Shown one piece after another: positions 1 to 7,743 of a DNA stretch of 64,000 bases (within the stretch, counting starts at the first letter, position 1; each line of letters opens with the position of its first letter). The DNA is from an uncultured Odoribacter sp. GTDB lineage: Bacteria; Bacteroidota; Bacteroidia; Bacteroidales; Marinifilaceae. A program made the translations under genes and the position numbers. The stretch covers positions 1 to 64,000 of the forward strand of contig UQJP01000019.1 in assembly GCA_900541415.1 (NCBI GenBank). Direction: 5' to 3'. The notes below the pieces were generated by a model, which was not told where the DNA came from, did no database searches, and saw nothing but the letters and a program-made list of their open reading frames with translations.

Positions 1-18
1 CCTTGAGGTTATGTTTTT

Positions 19-969
19 ATGCTGCATCCGCAGGCCTCTTACAAAAATTTTTTACTGGAAGCCGATGCCCGTTTTTATAGCACGGCTTACGGAGGTTTTA
101 TGCTAAAATACGGCTGGATCGGATACCGATTTTCTGAAAAAAATCATCTGGAATTCGGGCTCACGCGGGTTCCTTTCGGCATCCAGCCTTCCGGAGGAAA
201 TAATTTCTTTCTTCAAATTTCTTATTATGTCGGATTGGAGGACGATTCGGATATGGGAGTGAAGTTTATTCACAAAGGAGAAAAATGGGAATATACCTTA
301 GCTTTTTTCAAAAATGCGGATGAATTGCTATTCGGAGCTAAAACGGAGGTTTCCGACGATCGTTACGGATACGACGTAGCAGGACGTAATAAAGAAATCA
401 ATCAGGGGAATGCACAGCTTTTCTATAATTTCGGCAGGAATGTCCGCCAGCGGACAGGTGTTTCCGCGGAATTCGGGCAGCTTTACAATCTCGACACCCG
501 TGATAACGGCACACACTTCGCTTTTGCCGCACACTATGAATTGTATTGGAAATCTCTAAGCCTCAAGGCACAGGTTTCCACTTATGCCCTCTATCCTAAA
601 AATGCTCCGGGAGAAGACCGGACACTGGTAACCATGACGGCCTACGGAGCCCCTTATCTGGTGGCGGCTAAAGGTAATATTTACACGTTCAGCCCTTCCT
701 ATACGTTCCATACCGATAAAAAATGGCTGCAAAGCATACAGGTTTATAATGATTTTGGTATATTGCAAAAGTGGGCTAAACAGTTCCGAAACAGTTATCA
801 AAATGTTTCGGGTTGTATGCTTACGATGGGGCCTGTATGCACCTATATCGATTATGCTTTAGGAAAACATCAGGCGTGGCTGGGGCCTGACTGGGACGCT
901 TTCGGGCCGGGAACCGGCAGTAATTCCTGGCATGCCCGCTTCAATGTGAACGTAGGGTATTATTTTTAA
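19..969 (+). CDS. Porin-like outer-membrane beta-barrel protein, 5' end missing or disrupted
   Basis: The 316 readable residues look like an outer-membrane barrel: alternating aromatic and polar strands throughout and a C-terminal Phe (ending NVGYYF). No signal peptide is present, and an in-frame TGA lies at 4-6, just before the ATG at 19. An exported barrel cannot start here, so the true 5' part either lies upstream in another frame or the gene is broken. The stop is only 10 bases before the ABC permease gene, so the porin is probably co-transcribed with the betaine/choline-type importer and may give its substrate passage across the outer membrane (inference). The family assignment as a Bacteroidota porin rests on general barrel features, not on a recognised signature. 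Confidence 0.6.
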   Translation: MLHPQASYKNFLLEADARFYSTAYGGFMLKYGWIGYRFSEKNHLEFGLTRVPFGIQPSGGNNFFLQISYYVGLEDDSDMGVKFIHKGEKWEYTLAFFKNADELLFGAKTEVSDDRYGYDVAGRNKEINQGNAQLFYNFGRNVRQRTGVSAEFGQLYNLDTRDNGTHFAFAAHYELYWKSLSLKAQVSTYALYPKNAPGEDRTLVTMTAYGAPYLVAAKGNIYTFSPSYTFHTDKKWLQSIQVYNDFGILQKWAKQFRNSYQNVSGCMLTMGPVCTYIDYALGKHQAWLGPDWDAFGPGTGSNSWHARFNVNVGYYF

Positions 970-979
970 ATTTCTTCTT

Positions 980-1621
980 ATGCTAAAAGAACTTTTTTCC
1001 TTATACACCGAACGATGGCCTTTTTTCCTATCGCTCACATTGCAACATCTGGAAATCTCTCTGATCGCCATCGTATGTGCAGCAATCATAGGTATGGGAT
1101 TGGGAATCTTAAGCAGTCACTACCGCCACAGCTCACCTTTCGTGCTCGGATTGACTAATTTCATTTATACGATTCCTTCCATTGCCTTATTCGGTTTTCT
1201 CATTCCATTTTCCGGTATCGGCAACACAACGGCAATTATCGCACTCACGGTATACGCCCTGTTGCCTATGGTGCGTAACACTCACACCGGAATCATAGGG
1301 ATCGACAATGAAATTATTGAGGCTGCGCGGGGTATGGGAAGTACCCCTTTCCAAATTTTATACAAAATTCAGCTTCCTCTGGCTTTTCCGGTGATTCTCA
1401 CCGGACTGCGGAATATGGTTGTCATGACGATAGCCCTGGCAGGTATCGCCGCCTTTATCGGGGCAGGTGGGTTAGGAGTGGCCATATACCGGGGCATCAC
1501 CACCAATAATAGCGCCATGACCGTAGCCGGGAGTTTGTTGATCGCCCTGCTTGCTTTAATTGCTGACGGCTTGTTGAGCCGATATGAAAAACACATTAAA
1601 AAGAAACGTAAATTAATATGA
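980..1621 (+). CDS. ABC transporter permease, glycine betaine/choline/carnitine type (OpuBB/OpuCB-like)
   Basis: This is a 213-residue polytopic inner-membrane protein with five or six hydrophobic segments. The cytoplasmic EAA loop of importer permeases is visible at about residues 112-135 (EAARGMGSTPFQILYKIQLP). Length and composition fit the OpuBB/OpuCB/YehW permeases, which carry quaternary ammonium osmolytes such as glycine betaine or choline. It overlaps the next gene, the binding protein, by four bases (ATGA at 1618-1621), and the ATPase follows, so a complete importer is encoded. Only one permease gene is present, so the membrane part is probably a homodimer. The exact substrate cannot be read from sequence. 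Confidence 0.88.
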   Translation: MLKELFSLYTERWPFFLSLTLQHLEISLIAIVCAAIIGMGLGILSSHYRHSSPFVLGLTNFIYTIPSIALFGFLIPFSGIGNTTAIIALTVYALLPMVRNTHTGIIGIDNEIIEAARGMGSTPFQILYKIQLPLAFPVILTGLRNMVVMTIALAGIAAFIGAGGLGVAIYRGITTNNSAMTVAGSLLIALLALIADGLLSRYEKHIKKKRKLI

Positions 1622-2526
1622 TCATCTCTATGAAAACGATATATCATTTCCTTATCATTCTATCGGTAGGGGTATTGCTTTCCGCCTGTCAGGAACGGGG
1701 AAAAACAATCCGTATTGCCACCAAACCCATGACCGAACAATTCATTTTGGGAGAAATGCTCGGCTTATTGATTCAGGATAACACCGATTTAAAGGTCGAA
1801 ATCACCAAAGGGATAGGCGGCGGCACAAGCAATATACATCCTGCACTGGTAAAGGGAGAGTTCGACCTCTATCCGGAATATACGGGCACAGGGTGGCTGG
1901 TTGTTCTGAAAAAAGATTCTATTCTTCCTCCGGAAGAGTTATATAAAGAATTGTCCGATAATTACGAACAACTCTATCATTTAAAGTGGATCGCTCCTTA
2001 TGGGTTTAATAACGCTTACAGCCTGGCGGTACGTAACGACAATGCTTCGCGCTACGGATTAAAAACCTATTCCGACCTGACACGCCATCCTGAGCAGTTT
2101 GTTTTCGGGGCAGAATACGACTTTTTCGAAATACACGACGGCTACCAGTCTTTGTGTAATTTCTACGGGTTGAAATTCAAGAAAACCAGAGATATGGACA
2201 TCGGGTTGAAATATGAAGCGATTAAATCGGGTAAGATCGATGTGATGAATATATTCACCACCGACGGACAACTCAGCGGCTCGGATTTAACGGTACTGGA
2301 AGACGATAAACATTTTTTCCCATCGTATTACTGCGCCACCGTTGTCCGGGAAGAAACCCTGAAGGCACACCCGGAACTGGAAGCTGTGCTTTGGAAGATG
2401 CATAACCTGTTAACCGACCGCGAAATGGCCGACCTAAATTATCAGGTAGACATTGCCGGACGCCCGGAACGCGAAGTCGCTGCCGATTTTCTGAAACGTA
2501 AAGGATTATTACACCATGAGCAATGA
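1618..2526 (+). CDS. Glycine betaine/choline-type ABC substrate-binding lipoprotein (OpuAC family)
   Basis: This 302-residue binding protein has a lipoprotein signal peptide; the lipobox LLSAC places the lipidated Cys at residue 24. The mature part begins with the pattern of the OpuC/OsmF/ProX group (IRIATKPMTEQFILGEM) and contains GGGTSNIHPALVKGEFDLYP, which matches the ligand-binding folds of PF04069 proteins. Start choice: ATG at 1618 overlaps the permease stop as ATGA, while ATG at 1630 begins the more typical MKTIYHF signal sequence; both are possible. It should capture the osmolyte in the periplasm and deliver it to the permease at 980-1621. It overlaps the ATPase gene by 11 bases, so translational coupling is likely. 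Confidence 0.88.
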   Translation: MIISMKTIYHFLIILSVGVLLSACQERGKTIRIATKPMTEQFILGEMLGLLIQDNTDLKVEITKGIGGGTSNIHPALVKGEFDLYPEYTGTGWLVVLKKDSILPPEELYKELSDNYEQLYHLKWIAPYGFNNAYSLAVRNDNASRYGLKTYSDLTRHPEQFVFGAEYDFFEIHDGYQSLCNFYGLKFKKTRDMDIGLKYEAIKSGKIDVMNIFTTDGQLSGSDLTVLEDDKHFFPSYYCATVVREETLKAHPELEAVLWKMHNLLTDREMADLNYQVDIAGRPEREVAADFLKRKGLLHHEQ

Positions 2527-3250
2527 CACAATCATCCGATTCGAACATATCAGTAAAACATACGGGGAAAACCATATTTTACAGGATTTTAATTTAGACA
2601 TCCGGAAAGGAGAGTTCCTCACCGTTATAGGTAGTTCCGGCAGCGGAAAAACCACCATGCTGAAACTGATCAACGGGCTATCCGTGCCGACAGCCGGAAG
2701 GATACTTATCGACGGCAAAGATATTGCCCAGGAAGATCAAACCCTGCTTCGCCGGAATATCGGCTATGTCATTCAAGGCATCGGGCTATTCCCACATATG
2801 ACAGTAAAAGCCAACATTGCCTATGTACCCAACCTGCTAAACCGAAGGGATAAGGAGCGTACCCGGCGGGCAGTGGAAAGGCTGATCCGGGTGGTCGGCC
2901 TGGAAACCGAAATGCTCGACCGTTACCCTTCCGAGCTTTCAGGAGGTCAACGCCAACGGGTAGGCATCGCCCGCGCTCTTGCCGCTAATCCGGAGATACT
3001 CCTCATGGACGAGCCTTTCGGAGCCGTGGACGAAATCACCCGGCAATTGTTGCAGAACGAAATCGCCCGGATACATCAGGAATTGGGTGTTACCATCGTG
3101 TTTATCACCCATGATATAAAAGAAGCCCTAAAACTGGGCAGCAGGGTGCTGGTCATGGATCAGGGGCGGATCGAGCAAATCGGGACGCCTGACGAGATAC
3201 GCCGGAATCCCGCCACCGATTTTGTCAGGCAACTGACCGGAAATTTATAA
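2516..3250 (+). CDS. ABC transporter ATP-binding protein, betaine/choline type, short form without CBS domains
   Basis: The 244 residues form a single ABC ATPase domain. Walker A is GSSGSGKTT (39-47), the signature is LSGGQRQRVGIARAL (near 140) and Walker B is ILLMDEPFGAVDE. The FGAVDE form after Walker B is typical of the OpuA/OpuC/ProV group. Those proteins usually run to about 380-400 residues with C-terminal CBS domains that sense ionic strength. Here the protein stops soon after the H-loop region (ITHDIKEALKLGSRV), so the CBS sensor is absent. It energises the importer formed with the two preceding genes. The last gene of the operon; 63 bases follow before the next gene. Confidence 0.9.
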   Translation: MSNDTIIRFEHISKTYGENHILQDFNLDIRKGEFLTVIGSSGSGKTTMLKLINGLSVPTAGRILIDGKDIAQEDQTLLRRNIGYVIQGIGLFPHMTVKANIAYVPNLLNRRDKERTRRAVERLIRVVGLETEMLDRYPSELSGGQRQRVGIARALAANPEILLMDEPFGAVDEITRQLLQNEIARIHQELGVTIVFITHDIKEALKLGSRVLVMDQGRIEQIGTPDEIRRNPATDFVRQLTGNL

Positions 3251-3301
3251 ATATACTTCAGGAACATCGGAAGGATTCCTTTTTAATTCAAACCATAAAA
3301 T

Positions 3302-3309
3302 TATATTTG
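3302..3309 (+). promoter_or_regulatory. Bacteroidota -7 box (TATATTTG) abutting a start codon
   Basis: A perfect TAnnTTTG box ends five bases before the ATG at 3314. Transcription would start on or next to the A of that ATG, implying a leaderless mRNA. No clear TTTG -33 element is seen about 20 bases upstream, so the promoter call is moderate. Confidence 0.5.
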
Positions 3310-3313
3310 CCGA

Positions 3314-4036
3314 ATGAAACTCACTTATATATACCATAGTGGTTTTGCCATTGAAGGGAATGGTTTCACCATCCTTATAGATTATTATAAAGACACTCAT
3401 CCCGATCCGGAGAAAGGGTATGTACACAGCCAATTACTGCGACGTCCGGGCCGACTGTATGTGCTGGCCTCCCATTCTCATGCCGATCACTTTAACCCTG
3501 AAATTCTAAACTGGAAGGAGCAGCGTCCGGACATCCAGTATATTTTTTCCGAGGATATCCGGGCACAACGCATGGCTTGTTTTCACGATGCAGCCTTTTT
3601 GGAAAAAGGGGAAGAATGGAACGACGACCTGCTAAAAGTGCAGGCTTTCGGATCGACAGATTTAGGAATTTCATTCCTGCTGGATGTGGAAATGAAACGT
3701 ATTTTTCATGCAGGCGACCTGAACAACTGGCATTGGGAAGAGGAATCCACCCCGGAAGAAACACAAGCGTATGAGCATCATTTTCTGGAAGAACTCGACA
3801 CTCTTTCGGCATTCACTTCTTACGTCGACTTGGCCATGTTTCCCGTCGACCCCCGTTTAGGAAAAGATTATACCCGCGGGGCACGCCAATTTATTCAAAA
3901 GATTCAAACAGGCTGGTTCGTTCCCATGCATTTTTGGGAAAAATACAATCGGGCAAACGCTTTTAAATCTTATGTGGAAAAGCAGGGCTGTAAATTTGCA
4001 ACCTGGCAACAGCCCGGCGATCAGATTACATTTTAA
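3314..4036 (+). CDS. MBL-fold metallo-hydrolase (UlaG-like)
   Basis: The 240-residue protein carries the metallo-beta-lactamase fold signature HSHADH at residues 54-59, and later FHAGDLNNWHW and PMHFWEKYN, which supply further metal ligands. The start MKLTYIYHSGFAIE forms the first strand of the fold, so ATG at 3314 is well supported. There is no signal peptide, so it is cytoplasmic. The UlaG-like branch includes many uncharacterised hydrolases; the substrate is unknown. A -7 box lies immediately before the start. The glyoxalase-type gene follows 20 bases later and is probably co-transcribed. Confidence 0.85.
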   Translation: MKLTYIYHSGFAIEGNGFTILIDYYKDTHPDPEKGYVHSQLLRRPGRLYVLASHSHADHFNPEILNWKEQRPDIQYIFSEDIRAQRMACFHDAAFLEKGEEWNDDLLKVQAFGSTDLGISFLLDVEMKRIFHAGDLNNWHWEEESTPEETQAYEHHFLEELDTLSAFTSYVDLAMFPVDPRLGKDYTRGARQFIQKIQTGWFVPMHFWEKYNRANAFKSYVEKQGCKFATWQQPGDQITF

Positions 4037-4056
4037 TTTATTATATCGTGCGCGTT

Positions 4057-4434
4057 ATGGAAATAAAAGGAAGATTCGACCATTTCAATTTTAATGTTCT
4101 CGACCTTGAGAAGAGTATTCAGTTTTACGAAAAAGCCTTAGGTTTAAAGGAAGTACGCCGAAAAACAGCGGAAGACGGTTCATTCATTTTAGTGTATATG
4201 GGTGACGGGCAGACCGGGTTCACCTTAGAACTCACCTGGCTGGCAGACCGGAAGGAACCCTATGACCTGGGAGAAAGTGAATACCACTTATGTCTGCGGG
4301 TTGAGGGCAATTATGATGCAATCAGGGAAGCCCACCGGGAAATGGATTGTATCTGTTATGAAAATACAGATATGGGCTTGTATTTTATTTGTGATCCGGA
4401 CGGTTACTGGATCGAAATCCTGCCCGTTCAATAA
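4057..4434 (+). CDS. Glyoxalase I-type (VOC family) lactoylglutathione lyase-like protein
   Basis: A 125-residue single-domain VOC protein. The GFxxHF-like start (FDHFNFNVLDLEKSIQFY) gives the first metal ligand His at residue 9. The other ligands are likely in TLELTW, EYHLCLRV and YWIEILP, matching the His-Glu-His-Glu set of glyoxalase I. I chose ATG at 4057; a GTG at 4048 would add only three residues (MRV). Glyoxalase I isomerises the hemithioacetal of methylglyoxal. Bacteroidota often lack glutathione, so the thiol cofactor and even the reaction are uncertain. It follows the MBL hydrolase by 20 bases; glyoxalase II enzymes are MBL-fold proteins, but the neighbour looks UlaG-like. Confidence 0.8.
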   Translation: MEIKGRFDHFNFNVLDLEKSIQFYEKALGLKEVRRKTAEDGSFILVYMGDGQTGFTLELTWLADRKEPYDLGESEYHLCLRVEGNYDAIREAHREMDCICYENTDMGLYFICDPDGYWIEILPVQ

Positions 4435-4438
4435 ATTT

Positions 4439-4482
4439 ATTCCTGCAACGCCACCGGGATTCTTCCGCACCGTTGCAGGAAT
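4439..4482 (+). terminator. Probable rho-independent terminator
   Basis: A 12-base inverted repeat (4439-4450 against 4471-4482, ATTCCTGCAACG) is followed by a T-rich tail. It lies just after the glyoxalase-type gene. Confidence 0.7.
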
Positions 4483-4556
4483 TTATTCTTCATAAAAGCC
4501 GGATAACAAACGCAACAAACTTTTTTCCCCTCCGTTAAAGAAAGGAAAAAAGTATT

Positions 4557-4715
4557 ATGAAAAAGAGATCAAACAACATCTGGCTGACCATAGGAGTCAT
4601 CGTCATCTGCCTTTTATTGCTTTACTGGCTTTTTGCCCGCACCCTGCTCGTCGAAGACGAAGAACTCGAAAACGCTCCCGGAGCAATCACCATAGAGCAA
4701 GGCATCAACGAGTGA
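4557..4715 (+). CDS. Small single-pass membrane protein (52 residues), unknown function
   Basis: An ATG at 4557 opens 52 codons to TGA at 4713-4715. The protein is MKKRSNNIW, then one strongly hydrophobic helix (about residues 9-30), then an acidic tail (VEDEELENAPGAITIE). The positive N-terminus and acidic C-terminus suggest one membrane helix with the tail outside or in the periplasm. An A/G-rich stretch (AAAGGAAAA) lies upstream. Its last 11 bases overlap, on the opposite strand, the end of the DoxX gene. I recognise no family. Length and composition support a real gene, but nothing proves expression. Confidence 0.5.
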   Translation: MKKRSNNIWLTIGVIVICLLLLYWLFARTLLVEDEELENAPGAITIEQGINE

Positions 4716-5136
4716 GCCTCCAGCGATAGCGGATCATTTCATCCAAAGAGAAACGCCCTCCTCCAATCAGTAGCAGCACGATATACATGCCGATATATAG
4801 AATGGAAAGTTCCTTCGCGGAGAACGGATCCGCTCCATGAACGACAAACGTCACAACCCCCATCCCGAAAATAAGCGGAAGTGTTGCCAAACGGGTTAAA
4901 AGCCCCAAAACAAGCAGCACGGAACATCCCACTTCCGCTAAAAGAATCATCACCAGCGACACGGAACTTCCCATTCCCAACGGATCGGGAAAAGTTTGTG
5001 CCAAAGTGGGAAAAGCAACTATTTTCGCCCAGCCATGCATCAGCATCATGCCTCCGACGAACAAACGCAGGAACAGAGTGGCCACGTCCACACAATTCCT
5101 ATCGGTCGAGGTAATTTTTAAAAAGAATTTTTTCAT
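4705..5136 (-). CDS. DoxX family membrane protein
   Basis: The 143-residue protein has about four membrane helices. Its first helix motif, LFLRLFVGGMMLMHGWAKI, is characteristic of the DoxX/YphA family, as is the later GLLTRLATLPLIFGMG. DoxX-family proteins sit in the inner membrane and have been linked to redox or thiol homeostasis in some bacteria, but their roles are mostly unassigned. The start MKKFFLKITSTDRN is 49 bases from the next minus-strand gene upstream (the beta-barrel protein whose stop is at 5186), so the two might be one transcript. The 3' end overlaps convergently with the small membrane-protein gene. Confidence 0.85.
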   Translation of the reverse strand: MKKFFLKITSTDRNCVDVATLFLRLFVGGMMLMHGWAKIVAFPTLAQTFPDPLGMGSSVSLVMILLAEVGCSVLLVLGLLTRLATLPLIFGMGVVTFVVHGADPFSAKELSILYIGMYIVLLLIGGGRFSLDEMIRYRWRLTR

Positions 5137-5185
5137 TGCAAAAAGATTTTTTTCTATTCATTACGAAAAGAAACATTAAAAGTTA

Positions 5186-5851
5186 TTAATCACATCCGCA
5201 ATCCCCAATTCTCAAAACATCAAAACTCAGCGTCAAACCGGCCTGTACCGGGAACAGCTTTTTCCCCCAGATATTATCGCTTTTGAGCATATCTTTCACA
5301 CTTCCGCTCAAGCGAAACATCAGATTCAGGTGCTTCACCACCCGGAGTTCATATCCTACGGTCAATCCGGCATTCCAATTTTCCGCTTTTCCGGCTAAAG
5401 CCCCATTTCCACCTGCCACATCTTCTCCTTTCACAGAGACATCGAACACATAAGCTCCGTAAACGCCGAATAAAATGCTCTCCCGGTTACTACCCAACAT
5501 ATATTTCAAATAAACAGGCACTTGTATCTGTTTTAAATCGAAACGTCCCCTTACCTGTTCCGGTAACAGTCCCGTTCCAGGGCGGTCTACCGGATAAGTA
5601 GCATTGTATTTCAGTCGGCTATAATTGACCTCGCTTCCCAAAAACCATTTCCGGGTGAAAGGAAACGTCATTTTCAATCCTCCGGTAGGTTGCACAAACA
5701 CTCCGGGCTTACTGCCGGAGGGAAAGAGCATTCCTATATCCCCTCCTGCCTGTAAAGCAAAAGCAGCATCATAATCCACCTTTCTCACCAATTGCCCCAC
5801 ACATTGAAAAACCAACAGCAACAACAATCCGAAAACAACAATTCTTTTCAT
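5186..5851 (-). CDS. Outer-membrane beta-barrel protein (PorT-like)
   Basis: The protein has a signal peptide (MKRIVVFGLLLLLVFQCVGQ) and a mature part of about 200 residues rich in alternating strands, such as FLGSEVNYSRLKYN and WNAGLTVGYELRVVKHLNLMFR. This is the layout of small eight-stranded Bacteroidota outer-membrane barrels (PorT/OmpW type folds). I chose ATG at 5851; an in-frame ATG at 5860 would add MWI before the signal peptide. The last residues (FDVLRIGDCGCD) contain two cysteines and lack the usual terminal aromatic residue, which is unusual for a barrel. Function unknown. A -7 box lies at 5875-5882 on this strand. Confidence 0.75.
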   Translation of the reverse strand: MKRIVVFGLLLLLVFQCVGQLVRKVDYDAAFALQAGGDIGMLFPSGSKPGVFVQPTGGLKMTFPFTRKWFLGSEVNYSRLKYNATYPVDRPGTGLLPEQVRGRFDLKQIQVPVYLKYMLGSNRESILFGVYGAYVFDVSVKGEDVAGGNGALAGKAENWNAGLTVGYELRVVKHLNLMFRLSGSVKDMLKSDNIWGKKLFPVQAGLTLSFDVLRIGDCGCD

Positions 5852-5874
5852 AATCCACACATTTTAGCACTTCC

Positions 5875-5882
5875 CAAAGATA
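5875..5882 (-). promoter_or_regulatory. -7 promoter box (TATCTTTG) for the beta-barrel gene
   Basis: TAnnTTTG on the minus strand, about 24 bases before the ATG at 5851, implying a short 5' leader. Confidence 0.55.
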
Positions 5883-5942
5883 TTTATTAATTTGTATTTA
5901 GCCAGTGATACGTCCGGCAAACTTTTCCAGCCCCTCAACAAC

Positions 5943-5983
5943 AAGTCCGGCAAACAGGAAAATAAACCTGATTTGCCGGACTT
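5943..5983 (-). terminator. Hairpin terminator after alkaline phosphatase
   Basis: AAGTCCGGCAAA pairs with TTTGCCGGACTT, extended by AGG/CCT, around a short A-rich loop. It lies 28 bases beyond the phosphatase stop. Confidence 0.65.
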
Positions 5984-6010
5984 CATTTTATAAGTTACGG
6001 ATCTTCCCAA

Positions 6011-7432
6011 TCAATACCCAGCCGCTTCTGCTATTTTTCTCGGAATATCGATATTATCCAACTTTCCGTTAAACAATTCCGCCCCTGCGCCAATGGCATA
6101 TACAGGCACAACTCCGGCGGAATGTCCTCCGCTTGTCCACCCAACCATAGCAATGGCATCCAATATCTTTATAGCTTCTTTTGCCAACAGTTCATTGGAA
6201 GAATAAAGATTCTTTTCCATTTCTACCTTCTTTCCCCGGAAAGAGTCTTTATATACTTCTTTCAACGTTTTTTCCTGTCCTTCCGACAAAGCCACCTGAT
6301 CCCAGAATCCCAGGTTTTCACGTAACAATTCCTGCACATCTTCCCAACTTACCTTATTATCCTTGTCTTTACGGAGTTTTTTGATCTTTGCCGTCAGTCC
6401 GTCTTTCGAAACTTTCTGGTATTGCAGCACACCCAAATTCAGCAAATACTTTCCGGTACCCAATGCAATACCTCCCGTTTCATGGTCGGCAGTGATTACG
6501 ATCAATGTTTCATCGGGATGTTTTTCATAAAAATCCAAAGCCACTTTCACAGCAGCGTCCATATCGATCACTTCCTGAAACACGGTCGCAGCGTCGTTTG
6601 CATGGCAGGCCCAATCGATTTTACCGCCTTCCACCATCAGGAAAAAGCCCTGGTCGTTGTTCTTCGATAGATAATCCACCGCATTTTCCGTAATCTGTGC
6701 CAAAGTCAGGTCGGTTTCCTTCCGGTCGATGGCATACGGCAAACTGGAACTGCCTGCTCCTTTTCTTTGCATAAAAACCACTTTAGAAGCCTCCCCGGAT
6801 TTTTCTTTAAATTCTTCTACGCCCTCTATAATCACATAACCGGAATCCCTTAAAATAGATTTCACAGAAGCCGCAGCAGTGTCTTTCCTGCTCTTATATT
6901 GCAGAAAGCCCGATCCCGCATAGAAATCGAATCCGGTCTTAGGCAAATCGGTTGCAATCTCATAATACATACCCCGTTCAGGCTGATGGGCATAGAAAGC
7001 GGCAGGAGTGGCATGGTCGATACTCACGCTGGTCGTTATCCCGACTTTCTTTCCCGCGTTTTTAGCTTTTACAGCAACACTGTATAACGGATTTTTCCGC
7101 AGGCTATCCATACCGATCGTCCCATTTTTAGTTTTCGAGCCTGTTGCTAAGGCTGTTCCGGCTGCCGCCGAACAGGTCACGGAATTGTATTTTGAATATG
7201 TAGTTGCAAAATTTACGACAGGGAACTGTGTGAAATTCAAAGATTCAACCCCGATCACACCCTTCTTTTGTGCCAGATACATTTCCGTTCCGGTCACCTG
7301 GTTTACTCCCATTCCGTCACCGATAAAATAAAACACATATTTCGCCTTGTTTTCTTTGGCCACCTGGCCGCATTGCGGTAATACCAGCACAGTAATGACC
7401 GCAAACATGAATAAATAAAATAATTTTCTCAT
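6011..7432 (-). CDS. Alkaline phosphatase (PhoA superfamily), exported
   Basis: The 473 residues include an N-terminal export signal and the full PhoA metal-site set: FIGDGMG (Asp39), the nucleophile in VTCSAAAGTALATG (Ser88), DHATPAAFYAH, WACHAND, ITADHETGG and GGHSAGVVPVYA near the C-terminus. The enzyme removes phosphate from monoesters in the periplasm or at the surface. The residue before the nucleophile is Cys (Cys87), where E. coli PhoA has Asp (DSA). A Cys at residue 21 (LPQCG) could be a lipidation site, but the lipobox is poor. A -7 box precedes the gene. The downstream (5') neighbour is the NifU-like gene, divergently read. Confidence 0.92.
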   Translation of the reverse strand: MRKLFYLFMFAVITVLVLPQCGQVAKENKAKYVFYFIGDGMGVNQVTGTEMYLAQKKGVIGVESLNFTQFPVVNFATTYSKYNSVTCSAAAGTALATGSKTKNGTIGMDSLRKNPLYSVAVKAKNAGKKVGITTSVSIDHATPAAFYAHQPERGMYYEIATDLPKTGFDFYAGSGFLQYKSRKDTAAASVKSILRDSGYVIIEGVEEFKEKSGEASKVVFMQRKGAGSSSLPYAIDRKETDLTLAQITENAVDYLSKNNDQGFFLMVEGGKIDWACHANDAATVFQEVIDMDAAVKVALDFYEKHPDETLIVITADHETGGIALGTGKYLLNLGVLQYQKVSKDGLTAKIKKLRKDKDNKVSWEDVQELLRENLGFWDQVALSEGQEKTLKEVYKDSFRGKKVEMEKNLYSSNELLAKEAIKILDAIAMVGWTSGGHSAGVVPVYAIGAGAELFNGKLDNIDIPRKIAEAAGY

Positions 7433-7476
7433 ATAAGCTTTGTTTTAAAAATATTAGACACCCGGAATCAATGGTT

Positions 7477-7484
7477 CAAATCTA
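7477..7484 (-). promoter_or_regulatory. -7 promoter box (TAGATTTG) for alkaline phosphatase
   Basis: A TAnnTTTG match on the minus strand, 44 bases before the phosphatase ATG. The rest of the 311-base divergent spacer (7433-7743) is AT-rich and holds no recognisable operator. Confidence 0.55.
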
Positions 7485-7671
7485 AGAAGAAAGAGCGGAT
7501 AATGCAATCGATTTCCCAATTTTAATAAATATTTTTTATCAAATTTAAAAATAAATCCCGTTTTTCATATAATAAATCCCGTTAATAATTCTCGTTTTAA
7601 TTATAATAAAAATGGAAACGTGTGCATAATTATATATTTCTTAACCGCTTTTTTTATTTCAAACAAACATT

Positions 7672-7679
7672 TATCTTTG
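7672..7679 (+). promoter_or_regulatory. -7 promoter box (TATCTTTG) for the NifU-like/GGGtGRT pair
   Basis: A perfect TAnnTTTG box 64 bases before the ATG at 7744. A short GC-containing inverted stretch (CTTGTGCGGCTTAACAAG) lies in the leader after it. Confidence 0.6.
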
Positions 7680-7743
7680 TCAAGCTTGTGCGGCTTAACA
7701 AGTGGTGTTTAGCAAAATAATTAATCAATAAAAGGTAATAAAC

